DNA of 64,000 bases from Bradyrhizobium diazoefficiens. GTDB lineage: Bacteria; Pseudomonadota; Alphaproteobacteria; Rhizobiales; Xanthobacteraceae. Where the stretch lies: the NCBI RefSeq assembly GCF_016616885.1, contig NZ_CP067102.1:6042501-6106500 (forward strand), written 5' to 3'. Positions 43,934 through 51,537 of this stretch are shown piece after piece (positions within the stretch are counted from its first letter, which is position 1; every line of letters starts with the position of its first letter). A program made the translations under genes and the position numbers. Below the pieces are notes generated by a model that did not search any database, was not told where the DNA came from, and was given only the letters and a program-made list of their open reading frames with translations.

Positions 43934-45151
43934 TCACGCCGCCCTGGACGGAAGCGCGAGCGCGCGGCCGAACATCATGTCGGCGCGGATCCCGGCGATC
44001 CTCTCGCGGGTACGGATCAGCTCGAGATACCAGAGCGCGTCCGCAGTATCGCCGATCAGCACGGCGCCGGTGAGGCATCCGTCGGCGATCACAAGCTTCT
44101 TGTAGGTGCCGCGCCTGCGGTCGGTCAGCAGGAGGCTCTCGCTGCCCTCCCCGCCCATGAAGTCGCCGGCGGAGAACACGCTGACACCGGACACTTTCAG
44201 ATTGGTCGAGACCACGCTGCCCTGATAGGCGGCGGGACGGCCACCGAGATGCCGCGCCAGCACCCGCGCCTGCTCATAAGCCGGCTCGACCAGACCGTAG
44301 CAGGTGCCGCGATGCTCGGCGCATTCGCCGAGCGCGTAGATGTCGGACGACGCGGTCTGCATCACGTCGTTGACGACGATGCCACGGTTGACCGCGATGC
44401 CGGCCTCCTTGGCGAGCGCAATGTTGGGCCTGATGCCGGCAGCAAAAATCACGGCGTCGGCCTCGATGCGGCTGCCGTCGGCAAGCTCGACGGCTTCGAC
44501 GTAGCGCTCGCCATGGATGCGGGCGGTCGAGGCATTGAGCAGGATGCGGATACCCTTGCGCTCGACCAGCGTCTTGAGCAGATCGGCGGCCGGCCCATCG
44601 AGCTGGCGCTCCATCAGCCGGTCCATCAGATGGAGAAGCGTCACCGGCGCGCCGGCTTTCGCCAGGCCGTAGGCCGCTTCAAGCCCGAGCAAGCCGCCGC
44701 CAACCACGATGACGCGCTTCTTTGCAGCCGCCAGCGTCAGCAGCAGGTCGACATCGCGGGTGTCGCGAAAGGTGTGCACACCGGCAAGGTCAGCGCCAGG
44801 CACGTTAAGCCGCAGCGGCGTCGAGCCGACGGCGAGCACGAGCTTGGAATATTCCATGCTCTCTTCGCCGGCGATCTTGAGCTCGCGGCGGCCGGTGTCG
44901 ATCTCGGTGACGCGATAGCCGTAGCGCACCGTGACGCCGCGATGGCGCCACCAGTCCGCCGGGCGGAGCTCGATCTCGTGCGAGCCGGTCTCGCCGGCCA
45001 GCACGGAGGAGAGCAGCACACGATTGTAAGCGAGCCGCGGCTCTTCGCCGATCACAGCGACCGCATAGCGGCCGAGCGCGGTCTTGGCGAGCTCGTCGAC
45101 TAGACGCGCGGCCGCCATACCGTTACCGACGATGACGAGCGGTTCACTCAC
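43934..45151 (-). CDS. flp: FAD-dependent NAD(P)H oxidoreductase of nitrate assimilation
   Basis: A 405-residue flavoprotein resembling the N-terminal part of NirB. It has an FAD motif VIVGNGMAAARLVDEL near 6-21, LAYNRVLLSSVLAGE near 39-53, an NAD motif VIVVGGGLLGLEAAYGL near 146-162 and a second FAD motif SDIYALGECAEH near 268-279. In Bradyrhizobium diazoefficiens the equivalent protein supplies electrons for nitrate reduction and works with the haemoglobin Bjgb in NO removal. It lies between bjgb and nasC with 10-15 bp gaps, clearly in one operon. No siroheme nitrite reductase is in the window. Confidence 0.9.
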   Translation of the reverse strand: MSEPLVIVGNGMAAARLVDELAKTALGRYAVAVIGEEPRLAYNRVLLSSVLAGETGSHEIELRPADWWRHRGVTVRYGYRVTEIDTGRRELKIAGEESMEYSKLVLAVGSTPLRLNVPGADLAGVHTFRDTRDVDLLLTLAAAKKRVIVVGGGLLGLEAAYGLAKAGAPVTLLHLMDRLMERQLDGPAADLLKTLVERKGIRILLNASTARIHGERYVEAVELADGSRIEADAVIFAAGIRPNIALAKEAGIAVNRGIVVNDVMQTASSDIYALGECAEHRGTCYGLVEPAYEQARVLARHLGGRPAAYQGSVVSTNLKVSGVSVFSAGDFMGGEGSESLLLTDRRRGTYKKLVIADGCLTGAVLIGDTADALWYLELIRTRERIAGIRADMMFGRALALPSRAA

Positions 45152-45161
45152 AAGGCATCTC

Positions 45162-45590
45162 CTATTCGGCGGCCTGCGCCTGTGGGCCGTAGGCCTCGGA
45201 AATCATGTAGCCGGACAGCACGCCGTAGGCGTCGGTCCAGGCGGTTGCGAGTTCGGGCGTCCAGGCCTCGCCAAGACCCTTCTCCAAGGTCCACAGCAAG
45301 GTCGCGCCGACCACGGGATAGTGCTCGGCCTTGGCGCCGTAGGCGACGTGGCGCTTGGCGAGCGCGGATGCCGCGGGAAGAATCGTCTCGAGCTTCGACA
45401 GGCCGCTGACGACAGCGGCGAGCATGCCCATCAGCTTCTTGCGCTGCTCGGTCATGTCCTCGGGAAACATCGCGCGCACGGACGGCGCAACCTCGAACAA
45501 GCGATCGTAGAACAGCACGGCGGCTGCTTCTGAAATCGGTGCGACCTTGGAAAAGCTCTGCTGCACGAGGGCGATCTGCTGGGGCGTCAT
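45162..45590 (-). CDS. bjgb: Single-domain haemoglobin of the nitrate operon
   Basis: A 142-residue globin. TPQQIALVQQSFSKVAP begins the A helix, the distal region includes FYDRLFEVAPSVRAMFPEDM near 28-47 and the proximal His lies in LAKRHVAYGAKAEHYPVV near 78-95. The sequence resembles the haem domain of flavohaemoglobins without the reductase part. In B. diazoefficiens this protein protects against NO made during nitrate assimilation. The start at 45590, after AGGA, gives normal globin length; an upstream start would add 19 residues. A stem-loop separates it from narK. Confidence 0.92.
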   Translation of the reverse strand: MTPQQIALVQQSFSKVAPISEAAAVLFYDRLFEVAPSVRAMFPEDMTEQRKKLMGMLAAVVSGLSKLETILPAASALAKRHVAYGAKAEHYPVVGATLLWTLEKGLGEAWTPELATAWTDAYGVLSGYMISEAYGPQAQAAE

Positions 45591-45669
45591 GATGTTGTCC
45601 TGTCTGTTTCGGTCTGCCTTGTCCGCGTCGTTGCGGAAAAAGTTCATGGGTCAAACGTCATCAGAGCGA

Positions 45670-45693
45670 CCTCTCCCCGCGTACGGGGAGAGG
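45670..45693. repeat. Intercistronic 10-bp perfect stem-loop between narK and bjgb
   Basis: The arms cctctccccg and cggggagagg form a perfect stem with a four-base loop. No T run follows on either strand, so it is not an ordinary terminator. It lies within the nitrate operon, 18 bp after the narK stop, where it could set different mRNA levels for narK and the genes after it. Short palindromes of this type recur in rhizobial genomes. Confidence 0.75.
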
Positions 45694-45710
45694 CGAGATT
45701 TGGACCAGGC

Positions 45711-47093
45711 TCACACGCGCGCTTCGGCGAGGCTTGGCGCGCCTTCAGCCTGCGGGCTGCGACGCAGGTAGAACCACCAGGTCAGTCCGAGGCAGACGGC
45801 GTAGAAGGCGAGGAAGATCGCGAGCGCGACCTGCGGTCCGCCCGTCATCGCGATCGACTTGCCGAAGCTGCTCGGGATCAGATAGCCGCCGACGGCACCG
45901 ATGGCGCCGATGAAGCCGACAGCCGCACCGCTCTCGATGCTCGCGGTCTTCATCGCGAGCGCACGCGCCGCATCGCCCTTGCCGCGCACCTTGAACAGGT
46001 TTTCCTCGCGGAAGATCGAGGGGATCATGCGGTAGGTCGAGCCGTTGCCGATGCCCGTGGTCAGGAACAGGATCAGGAACATCGACAGGAAGCCGGTGAA
46101 GTCCTTCTCCCCGACGAAGTAAAGCACGCCGATCGTGGCCGCCGCCATCGCGATGAAATTCCAGAAGGTGATGATGGAGCCGCCGACCTTGTCGGCGAGC
46201 CAGCCACCGAACGGACGCGACAACGAGCCGACTAGCGGGCCGAGGAACGCGATCGAGATCGTCACCGTCGGAAACTGGGTCTTGATCAGCAGCGGAAACG
46301 CGGCGGAGTAGCCGATGAAGGAGCCGAACGTTCCGATGTAGATGATGGCCATGATCCAGGTGTGCTTGCGCTTGACGATGGCGAGCTGGTTCTTGATCGA
46401 CGATTTGGCCGAGGTCAGGTTGTTCATGAAGAACACCCCGCCGAGCACCGCGATCGCGATCGGCAGCACCCACATCAAGCCGGCGTTCTGGAGGTAGACG
46501 CCGCCGACCGGCGCGGCCTGGAACAGGTTGATGACGGCGAGCGTCATCAGGATCGGCGTCAGCAGCTGCACGCTGGAGACCCCGATATTGCCACCGGCTG
46601 CGTTCAGGCCGAGAGCCCAACCCTTCATGCGATCGGGGAAGAAGAAAGAAATGTTGGTCATGCTAGAGGCGAAATTGCCGCCGCCGAGACCGGCGGTCGA
46701 AGCGATCACCAGCATCAGCCAGAACGGTGTCTCGGGCTGACCGACGAAATACGCGAGCGCCAGCGTCGGGATGAACAACACGGCCGCGCTGAAGATGGTC
46801 CAGTTGCGGCCGCCGAACGTGGTGACGGCGAACGTATAGGGAAAGCGCATCAAGGCGCCGATCAGGCCCGGCACCGCTACGAGCTGGAACAGCTCGTCGG
46901 TCGAATAGTGGAAGCCCGCCTGCGGCAGCTTGGTCGCGACGATGCTCCAGATCAGCCAGACGGAGAAGCCGATATGCTCGGCGACGATCGACCAGATCAG
47001 ATTGCGCCGGGCGACGGCTTTGCCGCCCGCATTCCAGAACGCCTCATCTTCGGGGCGCCAGTCAGAAATCCACGTCGGATTGCTTTCCCTCAT
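45711..47093 (-). CDS. narK: MFS nitrate/nitrite transporter
   Basis: A 460-residue major facilitator protein with 12 hydrophobic segments. The NarK/NasA-type signatures are present: GLGGGNFASSMTNISFFFPDRMKGWALGLNAAGGNIG near 155-190 and, in the second half, FLTTGIGNGSTYRMIP near 335-350 (nitrate-signature regions). The conserved Arg in the membrane (MRFPYTF near 102) fits substrate binding. It is first in the narK-bjgb-flp-nasC operon and has AAGGGA in front of the ATG. It probably imports nitrate and exchanges or exports nitrite. Confidence 0.95.
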   Translation of the reverse strand: MRESNPTWISDWRPEDEAFWNAGGKAVARRNLIWSIVAEHIGFSVWLIWSIVATKLPQAGFHYSTDELFQLVAVPGLIGALMRFPYTFAVTTFGGRNWTIFSAAVLFIPTLALAYFVGQPETPFWLMLVIASTAGLGGGNFASSMTNISFFFPDRMKGWALGLNAAGGNIGVSSVQLLTPILMTLAVINLFQAAPVGGVYLQNAGLMWVLPIAIAVLGGVFFMNNLTSAKSSIKNQLAIVKRKHTWIMAIIYIGTFGSFIGYSAAFPLLIKTQFPTVTISIAFLGPLVGSLSRPFGGWLADKVGGSIITFWNFIAMAAATIGVLYFVGEKDFTGFLSMFLILFLTTGIGNGSTYRMIPSIFREENLFKVRGKGDAARALAMKTASIESGAAVGFIGAIGAVGGYLIPSSFGKSIAMTGGPQVALAIFLAFYAVCLGLTWWFYLRRSPQAEGAPSLAEARV

Positions 47094-47136
47094 TGGAAAA
47101 ATTCCCTTTCGCTAGGAAGCGGGACACCGACTGACG

Positions 47137-47173
47137 CGGGGGGCGCACAGATGCACGCTCGGGGAGGCCCCCG
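47137..47173 (-). promoter_or_regulatory. GC-rich leader with two mutually exclusive hairpins before narK
   Basis: Within the ~135-nt leader predicted from the sigma-54 promoter, CCCCG at 47169-47173 (as read on the plus strand) can pair with CGGGG at 47160-47164 or with CGGGGG at 47137-47142. A third small hairpin occupies about 47142-47157. Alternative structures of this kind suit antitermination. In B. diazoefficiens the operon depends on the NasS-NasT pair, whose NasT is an RNA-binding antiterminator; the site is not proven here. Confidence 0.35.
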
Positions 47174-47240
47174 TTTTCGGCGGTGTCACGATTTGAATGA
47201 TTTGCTCGGTGACGGCGTCGATGGCGTCGAAAACCCTTAA

Positions 47241-47257
47241 TTCAAGCTCCGTGCCAA
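47241..47257 (-). promoter_or_regulatory. Sigma-54 promoter of the nitrate operon
   Basis: On the minus strand the sequence TTGGCACGGAGCTTGAA matches the -24/-12 consensus: TTGGCACG, four bases, then TTG, with GG and the -12 position ten bases apart. The -12 element reads TTGA where TTGC is usual, a single mismatch. It lies about 150 bp before narK, implying a leader of about 135 nt. NtrC-type nitrogen control is expected. Confidence 0.75.
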
Positions 47258-47790
47258 GTTGGGCAACGCCAGAAAGATAAATAATTACAATACCTTGCTT
47301 ATGATGATGAAAAAGTAATCACGCCTACAATTGCATCAAAAACCAGCGAGGCGCTCATTTCTTGAATACCGATTCGCCCGTTGATTGTGCGTCGCACAAG
47401 GCTTGGGCATGCGCCCGTTTTTTCGCCATCGGGCAATCTGCCAGAGCCGAGAAGGCACGGCCGGAGAGGCCTATCTTCTTCCAAACAGGGCAAAATCGGG
47501 CCCAGCCCGCCGTCCTGCTCGCCGCCCGTCTGGCACATCGATTGCTTTTGTCCTGCTTGGTCAACGATGACTGACAGTGAGCCGGAGCGTTAAGCCACCG
47601 AAGGCCATTGGGAAGCCTGTTCGCTGGTCCGCCAAGGCGCGGTCATCGTGACGCTATCCCTTGCGCATGTCGGTATCCTTCTCCGCTACGCGTCCCCGTC
47701 CCGCGGACGCGCACACAGCTCACTGGTCTGGATAGAGGCGTCGATCCGGCACGGGCCGGGTCGATCGTTCACATGAGCAAAGGAGCTGTT
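47258..47790. other. Divergent control region, narK operon versus nitrite transporter
   Basis: About 530 bp without a credible gene. It holds the 15-bp palindrome, an AT-rich tract (about 47270-47340) suitable for enhancer-binding-protein contacts next to the sigma-54 promoter, and the upstream region of the formate/nitrite transporter gene. Overlapping minus-strand frames of 69-79 codons here lack ribosome binding sites. No promoter for the plus-strand gene was identified with confidence. Confidence 0.5.
47385..47399. promoter_or_regulatory. 15-bp perfect palindrome upstream of narK
   Basis: TTGTGCGTCGCACAA is a perfect dyad around a central T. It lies about 130 bp upstream of the sigma-54 promoter and about 390 bp before the divergent nitrite-transporter gene. 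Its spacing (TTG-N9-CAA) does not fit a FixK/FNR box, and its half-sites are in the reverse order to NtrC sites. It looks like an operator for an unidentified regulator. Confidence 0.5.
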
Positions 47791-48630
47791 ATGTCGTATC
47801 TCGCGCCTTCGGAATTCGTCACCAAGATGGTGGACGCAGGCGAATCCAAGATCTTCATGTCTACCCGGGATACGGTCATCCGCGCCTATATGGCCGGCGC
47901 CATCCTGGCGCTCGCGGCCTGGTTCGCCGTCACCATCAACGTCAACACCGGCCAGCCGATCATCGGCGCGCTGCTGTTTCCGGTCGGCTTCTCCATGCTC
48001 TATCTGCTGGGCTTCGACCTTCTGACCGGCGTCTTCGTCCTCGCCCCGCTCGCCTTGCTCGACAAACGCCCCGGCGTCACGCTCGGCGGGGTCTTGCGGA
48101 ATTGGGGCCTCGTCTTCATCGGCAATTTCGCCGGCGCCCTCACCGTGGCCTTCATGATGGCGTTCGTGACGACGTTCGGCTTCACGCAGGACCCCGACAA
48201 GGTCGGCGCGGCCATCGGCAACATCGGTGAAGGCCGGACGCTCGGCTACGCGGCGCACGGTGCCGCCGGCATGGCGACGCTGTTCATCCGCGGCATGCTC
48301 TGCAACTGGATGGTCTCGACCGGCGTCGTCGGCGCCATGATCTCAACGACCGTGCCGGGCAAGGTGATCGCGATGTGGATGCCGATCCTGGTGTTCTTCT
48401 ACATGGTATTCGAGCATTCCGTGGTGAACATGTTCCTGTTCCCCTCGGGCCTGATGCTCCACGCCAAATTCTCGATCATGGATTACTTCATCTGGAACGA
48501 GATCCCGACCGTGCTGGGCAATCTCGTCGGCGGCCTCGCCTTCACTGGCCTCACGCTCTACACGACCCATGTGCTGACGAAGCCGAAGCGCCAGCCGGCA
48601 TCGACCAACTCGACCCGCGCCGCGGCTTGA
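47791..48630 (+). CDS. Formate/nitrite transporter family protein
   Basis: A 279-residue FNT-family channel with six hydrophobic segments. Signature segments are MAGAILALAAWFAV near 34-47 and RGMLCNWMVSTGV near 165-177. FNT proteins are pentameric channels for formate, nitrite or similar anions. The AAGGAG five bases before the ATG at 47791 decides the start over an ATG at 47773. Being divergent from the nitrate operon, it most likely carries nitrite. The kinase/phosphatase gene follows 66 bp later. Confidence 0.92.
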   Translation: MSYLAPSEFVTKMVDAGESKIFMSTRDTVIRAYMAGAILALAAWFAVTINVNTGQPIIGALLFPVGFSMLYLLGFDLLTGVFVLAPLALLDKRPGVTLGGVLRNWGLVFIGNFAGALTVAFMMAFVTTFGFTQDPDKVGAAIGNIGEGRTLGYAAHGAAGMATLFIRGMLCNWMVSTGVVGAMISTTVPGKVIAMWMPILVFFYMVFEHSVVNMFLFPSGLMLHAKFSIMDYFIWNEIPTVLGNLVGGLAFTGLTLYTTHVLTKPKRQPASTNSTRAAA

Positions 48631-48647
48631 TTGGAATGTACGTCAAC

Positions 48648-48682
48648 AAGGGAGCCTTGCCTGATAAGGTGAGGCTCCCTTT
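48648..48682 (+). terminator. Stem-loop between the nitrite transporter and kinase/phosphatase genes
   Basis: A perfect 10-bp stem, AAGGGAGCCT and complement, has a 14-base loop and ends in only three T. It may be a leaky terminator or attenuator that lets part of the transcripts enter the kinase/phosphatase gene, which starts 15 bp later. Confidence 0.6.
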
Positions 48683-48696
48683 GCATTGGTGGCGAG

Positions 48697-50430
48697 ATGG
48701 GCCGCGGCTTGCGAATTTCGATCGGGCAGCACTCCGACAAGGGGCGCAAGCCGGTCAACCAGGACTTTCACGGCGCCCTCATCCCGGCGGAGCCGTTATT
48801 GAGCCTGAAGGGGATCGCCGTCGTGCTGGCCGACGGCATTTCGAGCAGCGCGGTAAGCCAGGTGGCGAGCGAGTCGGCGGTCAAGAGCTTCCTGACCGAC
48901 TACTACTGCACCTCCGAATCCTGGACGGTGAAGACGTCGGCACGACGCGTTCTGGAAGCCACTAACTCGTGGCTGCATGCGGAAACGCGGCGCAGCCAAT
49001 ACTCTTATGATCGCGACAAGGGTTACGTCTGCACCTTTACCGCAATGGTCGTCAAGTCGACCATGGCCCACATCTTTCACGTCGGCGACTGCCGGATCTA
49101 CCGCATCGCCGGCAAGGCGCTCGAACAGCTCACCGAAGACCATCGCGTCATCGTCTCGTCGGAGCAGACCTATCTCGGCCGCGCGCTCGGCATCAACCCG
49201 CAGATCGAGATCGACTACCAGGCGTTCCAGATCGAGCAAGGCGACATCTTCCTGCTCGCCACCGATGGCGCCTACGAGTTCGTCGATCATCGCTTCATCA
49301 CGAGCGCGATCGATGCCCATGCCGGCGACCTCGACGGCGCCGCCAAATCCATCGTCGAGGAAGCCTATCGCCGCGGCAGCGACGACAACATCACGGTGCA
49401 GATCCTGCGCATCGACGAGGTGCCGCAGACCGGTTCATCCGACATCTTCGGCGGCACGACAGAACTGCCGCTGCCTGCGTTGCCGGGGCCGCGAGCGTTG
49501 TTCGACGGCTACCGTATCGTGCGCGAAGTACACGCCTCCAGCCGCAGCCACATCTATCTCGCCGTCGACGCTGAGAGCGAGGAGATGGTCGCCCTGAAGA
49601 TCCCCTCGATCGATCTTCGCGACGATCCCGCTTATCTGAAGCGTTTCCTGATGGAGGAATGGATCGCGCGCCGGATCGACAGCCCGCACGTGCTGAAACC
49701 CCGTTGGCGGTCCAAGCGGCGCAACTACCTTTACGTCGCGACCGAGTTCATCGAGGGGCAGACGCTGCGGCAATGGATGCTGGACAATCCGCGCCCCGAC
49801 CTCGAGACCGTGCGTGGCATCGTGGACCAGATCGCATCGGGCCTGCGCGCCTTCCATCGCATGGAGATGCTGCATCAGGATCTGAGACCCGACAACATCC
49901 TGATCGACAAGACCGGCACCGCGAAGATCATCGACTTCGGCGCGGTCAAGGTCGCCGGAATCGTCGAGGCCGCGCCACATCCGAACGACGCCGAGATCCT
50001 CGGCACGGTGCAGTACACCGCGCCGGAATACTTTCTCGGAGAAGGTGGTTCGCCGCGGTCGGACATGTTCTCGCTGGCCGTGATTTGCTACCAGATGCTG
50101 ACGGGAGATCTGCCTTACGGCGCCCAAATCGCGCGCATCCGGGGACGATCGGACGCGTGGAAGCTCCGATATCGTCCGGCCGGCCACGATGACCGGGCGG
50201 TCCCTGTCTGGATCGACGGCGCGCTGCGCAAGGCGCTGCATCCTGATCCCAACAAGCGACACGAGGACCTGTCCGAATTCACCTACGAGCTTAGAAACCC
50301 GAATCCGGCCTATCTCAGCACGCGGACCACGCCGCTGCTGGAGCGCAATCCGCTTCTGTTCTGGAAGCTGACCACGGTGGTCCTGGCCTGCGCCGTTGTG
50401 ACCCTGCTCGCCCTGCTGCATGCGCGCTAA
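48697..50430 (+). CDS. PP2C phosphatase - Ser/Thr kinase fusion with C-terminal membrane anchor
   Basis: A 577-residue bifunctional signalling protein. The PP2C domain (about 5-240) retains metal-site residues D23, D46-G47, G130-D131, D190-G191 and D230-N231. The protein kinase domain (about 270-530) has K301, E321, the catalytic loop HQDLRPDN (D395; Arg replaces the usual Lys at 397), DFG at 413-415 and APE at 442-444. A single hydrophobic segment (about 553-575) anchors it to the membrane. Such fusions recur beside nitrate/nitrite assimilation genes in proteobacteria. Position suggests control of the nitrite channel or nitrate uptake, which is an inference. Confidence 0.9.
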   Translation: MGRGLRISIGQHSDKGRKPVNQDFHGALIPAEPLLSLKGIAVVLADGISSSAVSQVASESAVKSFLTDYYCTSESWTVKTSARRVLEATNSWLHAETRRSQYSYDRDKGYVCTFTAMVVKSTMAHIFHVGDCRIYRIAGKALEQLTEDHRVIVSSEQTYLGRALGINPQIEIDYQAFQIEQGDIFLLATDGAYEFVDHRFITSAIDAHAGDLDGAAKSIVEEAYRRGSDDNITVQILRIDEVPQTGSSDIFGGTTELPLPALPGPRALFDGYRIVREVHASSRSHIYLAVDAESEEMVALKIPSIDLRDDPAYLKRFLMEEWIARRIDSPHVLKPRWRSKRRNYLYVATEFIEGQTLRQWMLDNPRPDLETVRGIVDQIASGLRAFHRMEMLHQDLRPDNILIDKTGTAKIIDFGAVKVAGIVEAAPHPNDAEILGTVQYTAPEYFLGEGGSPRSDMFSLAVICYQMLTGDLPYGAQIARIRGRSDAWKLRYRPAGHDDRAVPVWIDGALRKALHPDPNKRHEDLSEFTYELRNPNPAYLSTRTTPLLERNPLLFWKLTTVVLACAVVTLLALLHAR

Positions 50431-50448
50431 CAGGGCTGGTGCCGGTCA

Positions 50449-51366
50449 TCAGGCCGGTTCAGCCGCCTTGGTCCCGAGCGGCTTGGGCGCCGTGCCGCCG
50501 CCAGGCTTGAGGTGGAATTCGTAGGTCATCAGATGCCATTGCCCGTTCGCCTTGGCGCCGTCGGGCATCGTCGCATCGTTGCGCGGCTCGACCTTGGCGA
50601 CGAGGTCGTCCTTGACGCCGAACACCACGTCGGAATCGAGATATTTGTCGCCGTCCATGAAAACGTGGGTGATCAGCGGCTCGTAGCCCTTCGCATTGAC
50701 CAGGAAGTGCACATGCGCCGGGCGCATCGGGTGGCGCTTGGTCTGCACGATCATCTCGCCGACCGGCCCATCGGTCGGGATCGGATAGCTGCACGGCAAA
50801 ATCGTGCGGAAGAAGAAGCGGCCGTTGCTGTCCGTGATAAAACGCGCCCGCGCCGAGGCGCCGACCTCGTCATAGTTCGCCTTCTGGGAATCGTAGAAAC
50901 CGTCATCGTCGGCATGCCAGACGTCGACGGGGACATTCGCAAGCGGCTTGCCCTGGAGATCGGTGACACGGCTCTGCACGAACATCCGCTCGCCCGTGAG
51001 ATTGTTCGGCGAGATGTCGGTGCCGTGGGCCGTGACCTTGTGCTCGCCGACATAGAACGGGCCGAGCACCGTGGTCTGGGTCGCACCATCGCGGTCGCGG
51101 TGGTTGACCGCGTCGACCAGCATGGAGACCCCAAGCACGTCGGACAGCAGGATGAACTCCTGGCGGGTGTCGGTGCATTTCTGGCCGGTGCGGGTCAGGA
51201 AATCGATGGCGTATTCCCATTCCTCGAAGGTGAGACCGGTCTTGCTCACGTAATCGTGCAGCGACTTCACCAATTCCTGGAGCAGGAATTTCGCACGGGG
51301 GTTCGGCGTATTGTCGAAGCTTTTGACGACGGCTTCGGTGAGTTCGGTCTCGTTGAACTGGGTCAT
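50449..51366 (-). CDS. Intradiol ring-cleavage dioxygenase (catechol/hydroxyquinol 1,2-dioxygenase type)
   Basis: A 305-residue non-haem Fe(III) dioxygenase. The N-terminal helical cap (about 1-100) is the catechol_dioxygenase N domain. The iron ligands are visible as Y158 (DGFYDS), Y194 (PCSYPIP), H218 and H220 (RPAHVHF). It would cleave catechol, hydroxyquinol or a related diol to a muconate. No other aromatic-degradation gene is adjacent. It starts divergently from the serine hydrolase gene, 172 bp away. Confidence 0.92.
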   Translation of the reverse strand: MTQFNETELTEAVVKSFDNTPNPRAKFLLQELVKSLHDYVSKTGLTFEEWEYAIDFLTRTGQKCTDTRQEFILLSDVLGVSMLVDAVNHRDRDGATQTTVLGPFYVGEHKVTAHGTDISPNNLTGERMFVQSRVTDLQGKPLANVPVDVWHADDDGFYDSQKANYDEVGASARARFITDSNGRFFFRTILPCSYPIPTDGPVGEMIVQTKRHPMRPAHVHFLVNAKGYEPLITHVFMDGDKYLDSDVVFGVKDDLVAKVEPRNDATMPDGAKANGQWHLMTYEFHLKPGGGTAPKPLGTKAAEPA

Positions 51367-51537
51367 GGTGCGTTTGCCTGCGTTTTCTCGTTGACCCCAT
51401 TGGAATCCTTGGGGCGCCTTGGAAGCGTTCCAGACTGGAGCCTACACCAGTCGACCCGCCCGCGTTAAGCGCGACCAGCTTGGAATGGGACCCTCATTTC
51501 GGTTATCAACGCCTGAGAAAACTGCCCGGAGGAACTG

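Noticed and set aside
42383..45103. Very long plus-strand open frame (906 codons) across nasC and flp
   Set aside because: It is the antisense shadow of two strongly supported nitrate genes in high-GC DNA; its translation is rich in Arg, His, Asp and Gly without any domain.
47385..47399. FixK2/FNR box
   Set aside because: The spacing is TTG-N9-CAA rather than TTG-N8-CAA and the inner bases do not fit; the dyad is kept as an unassigned operator.
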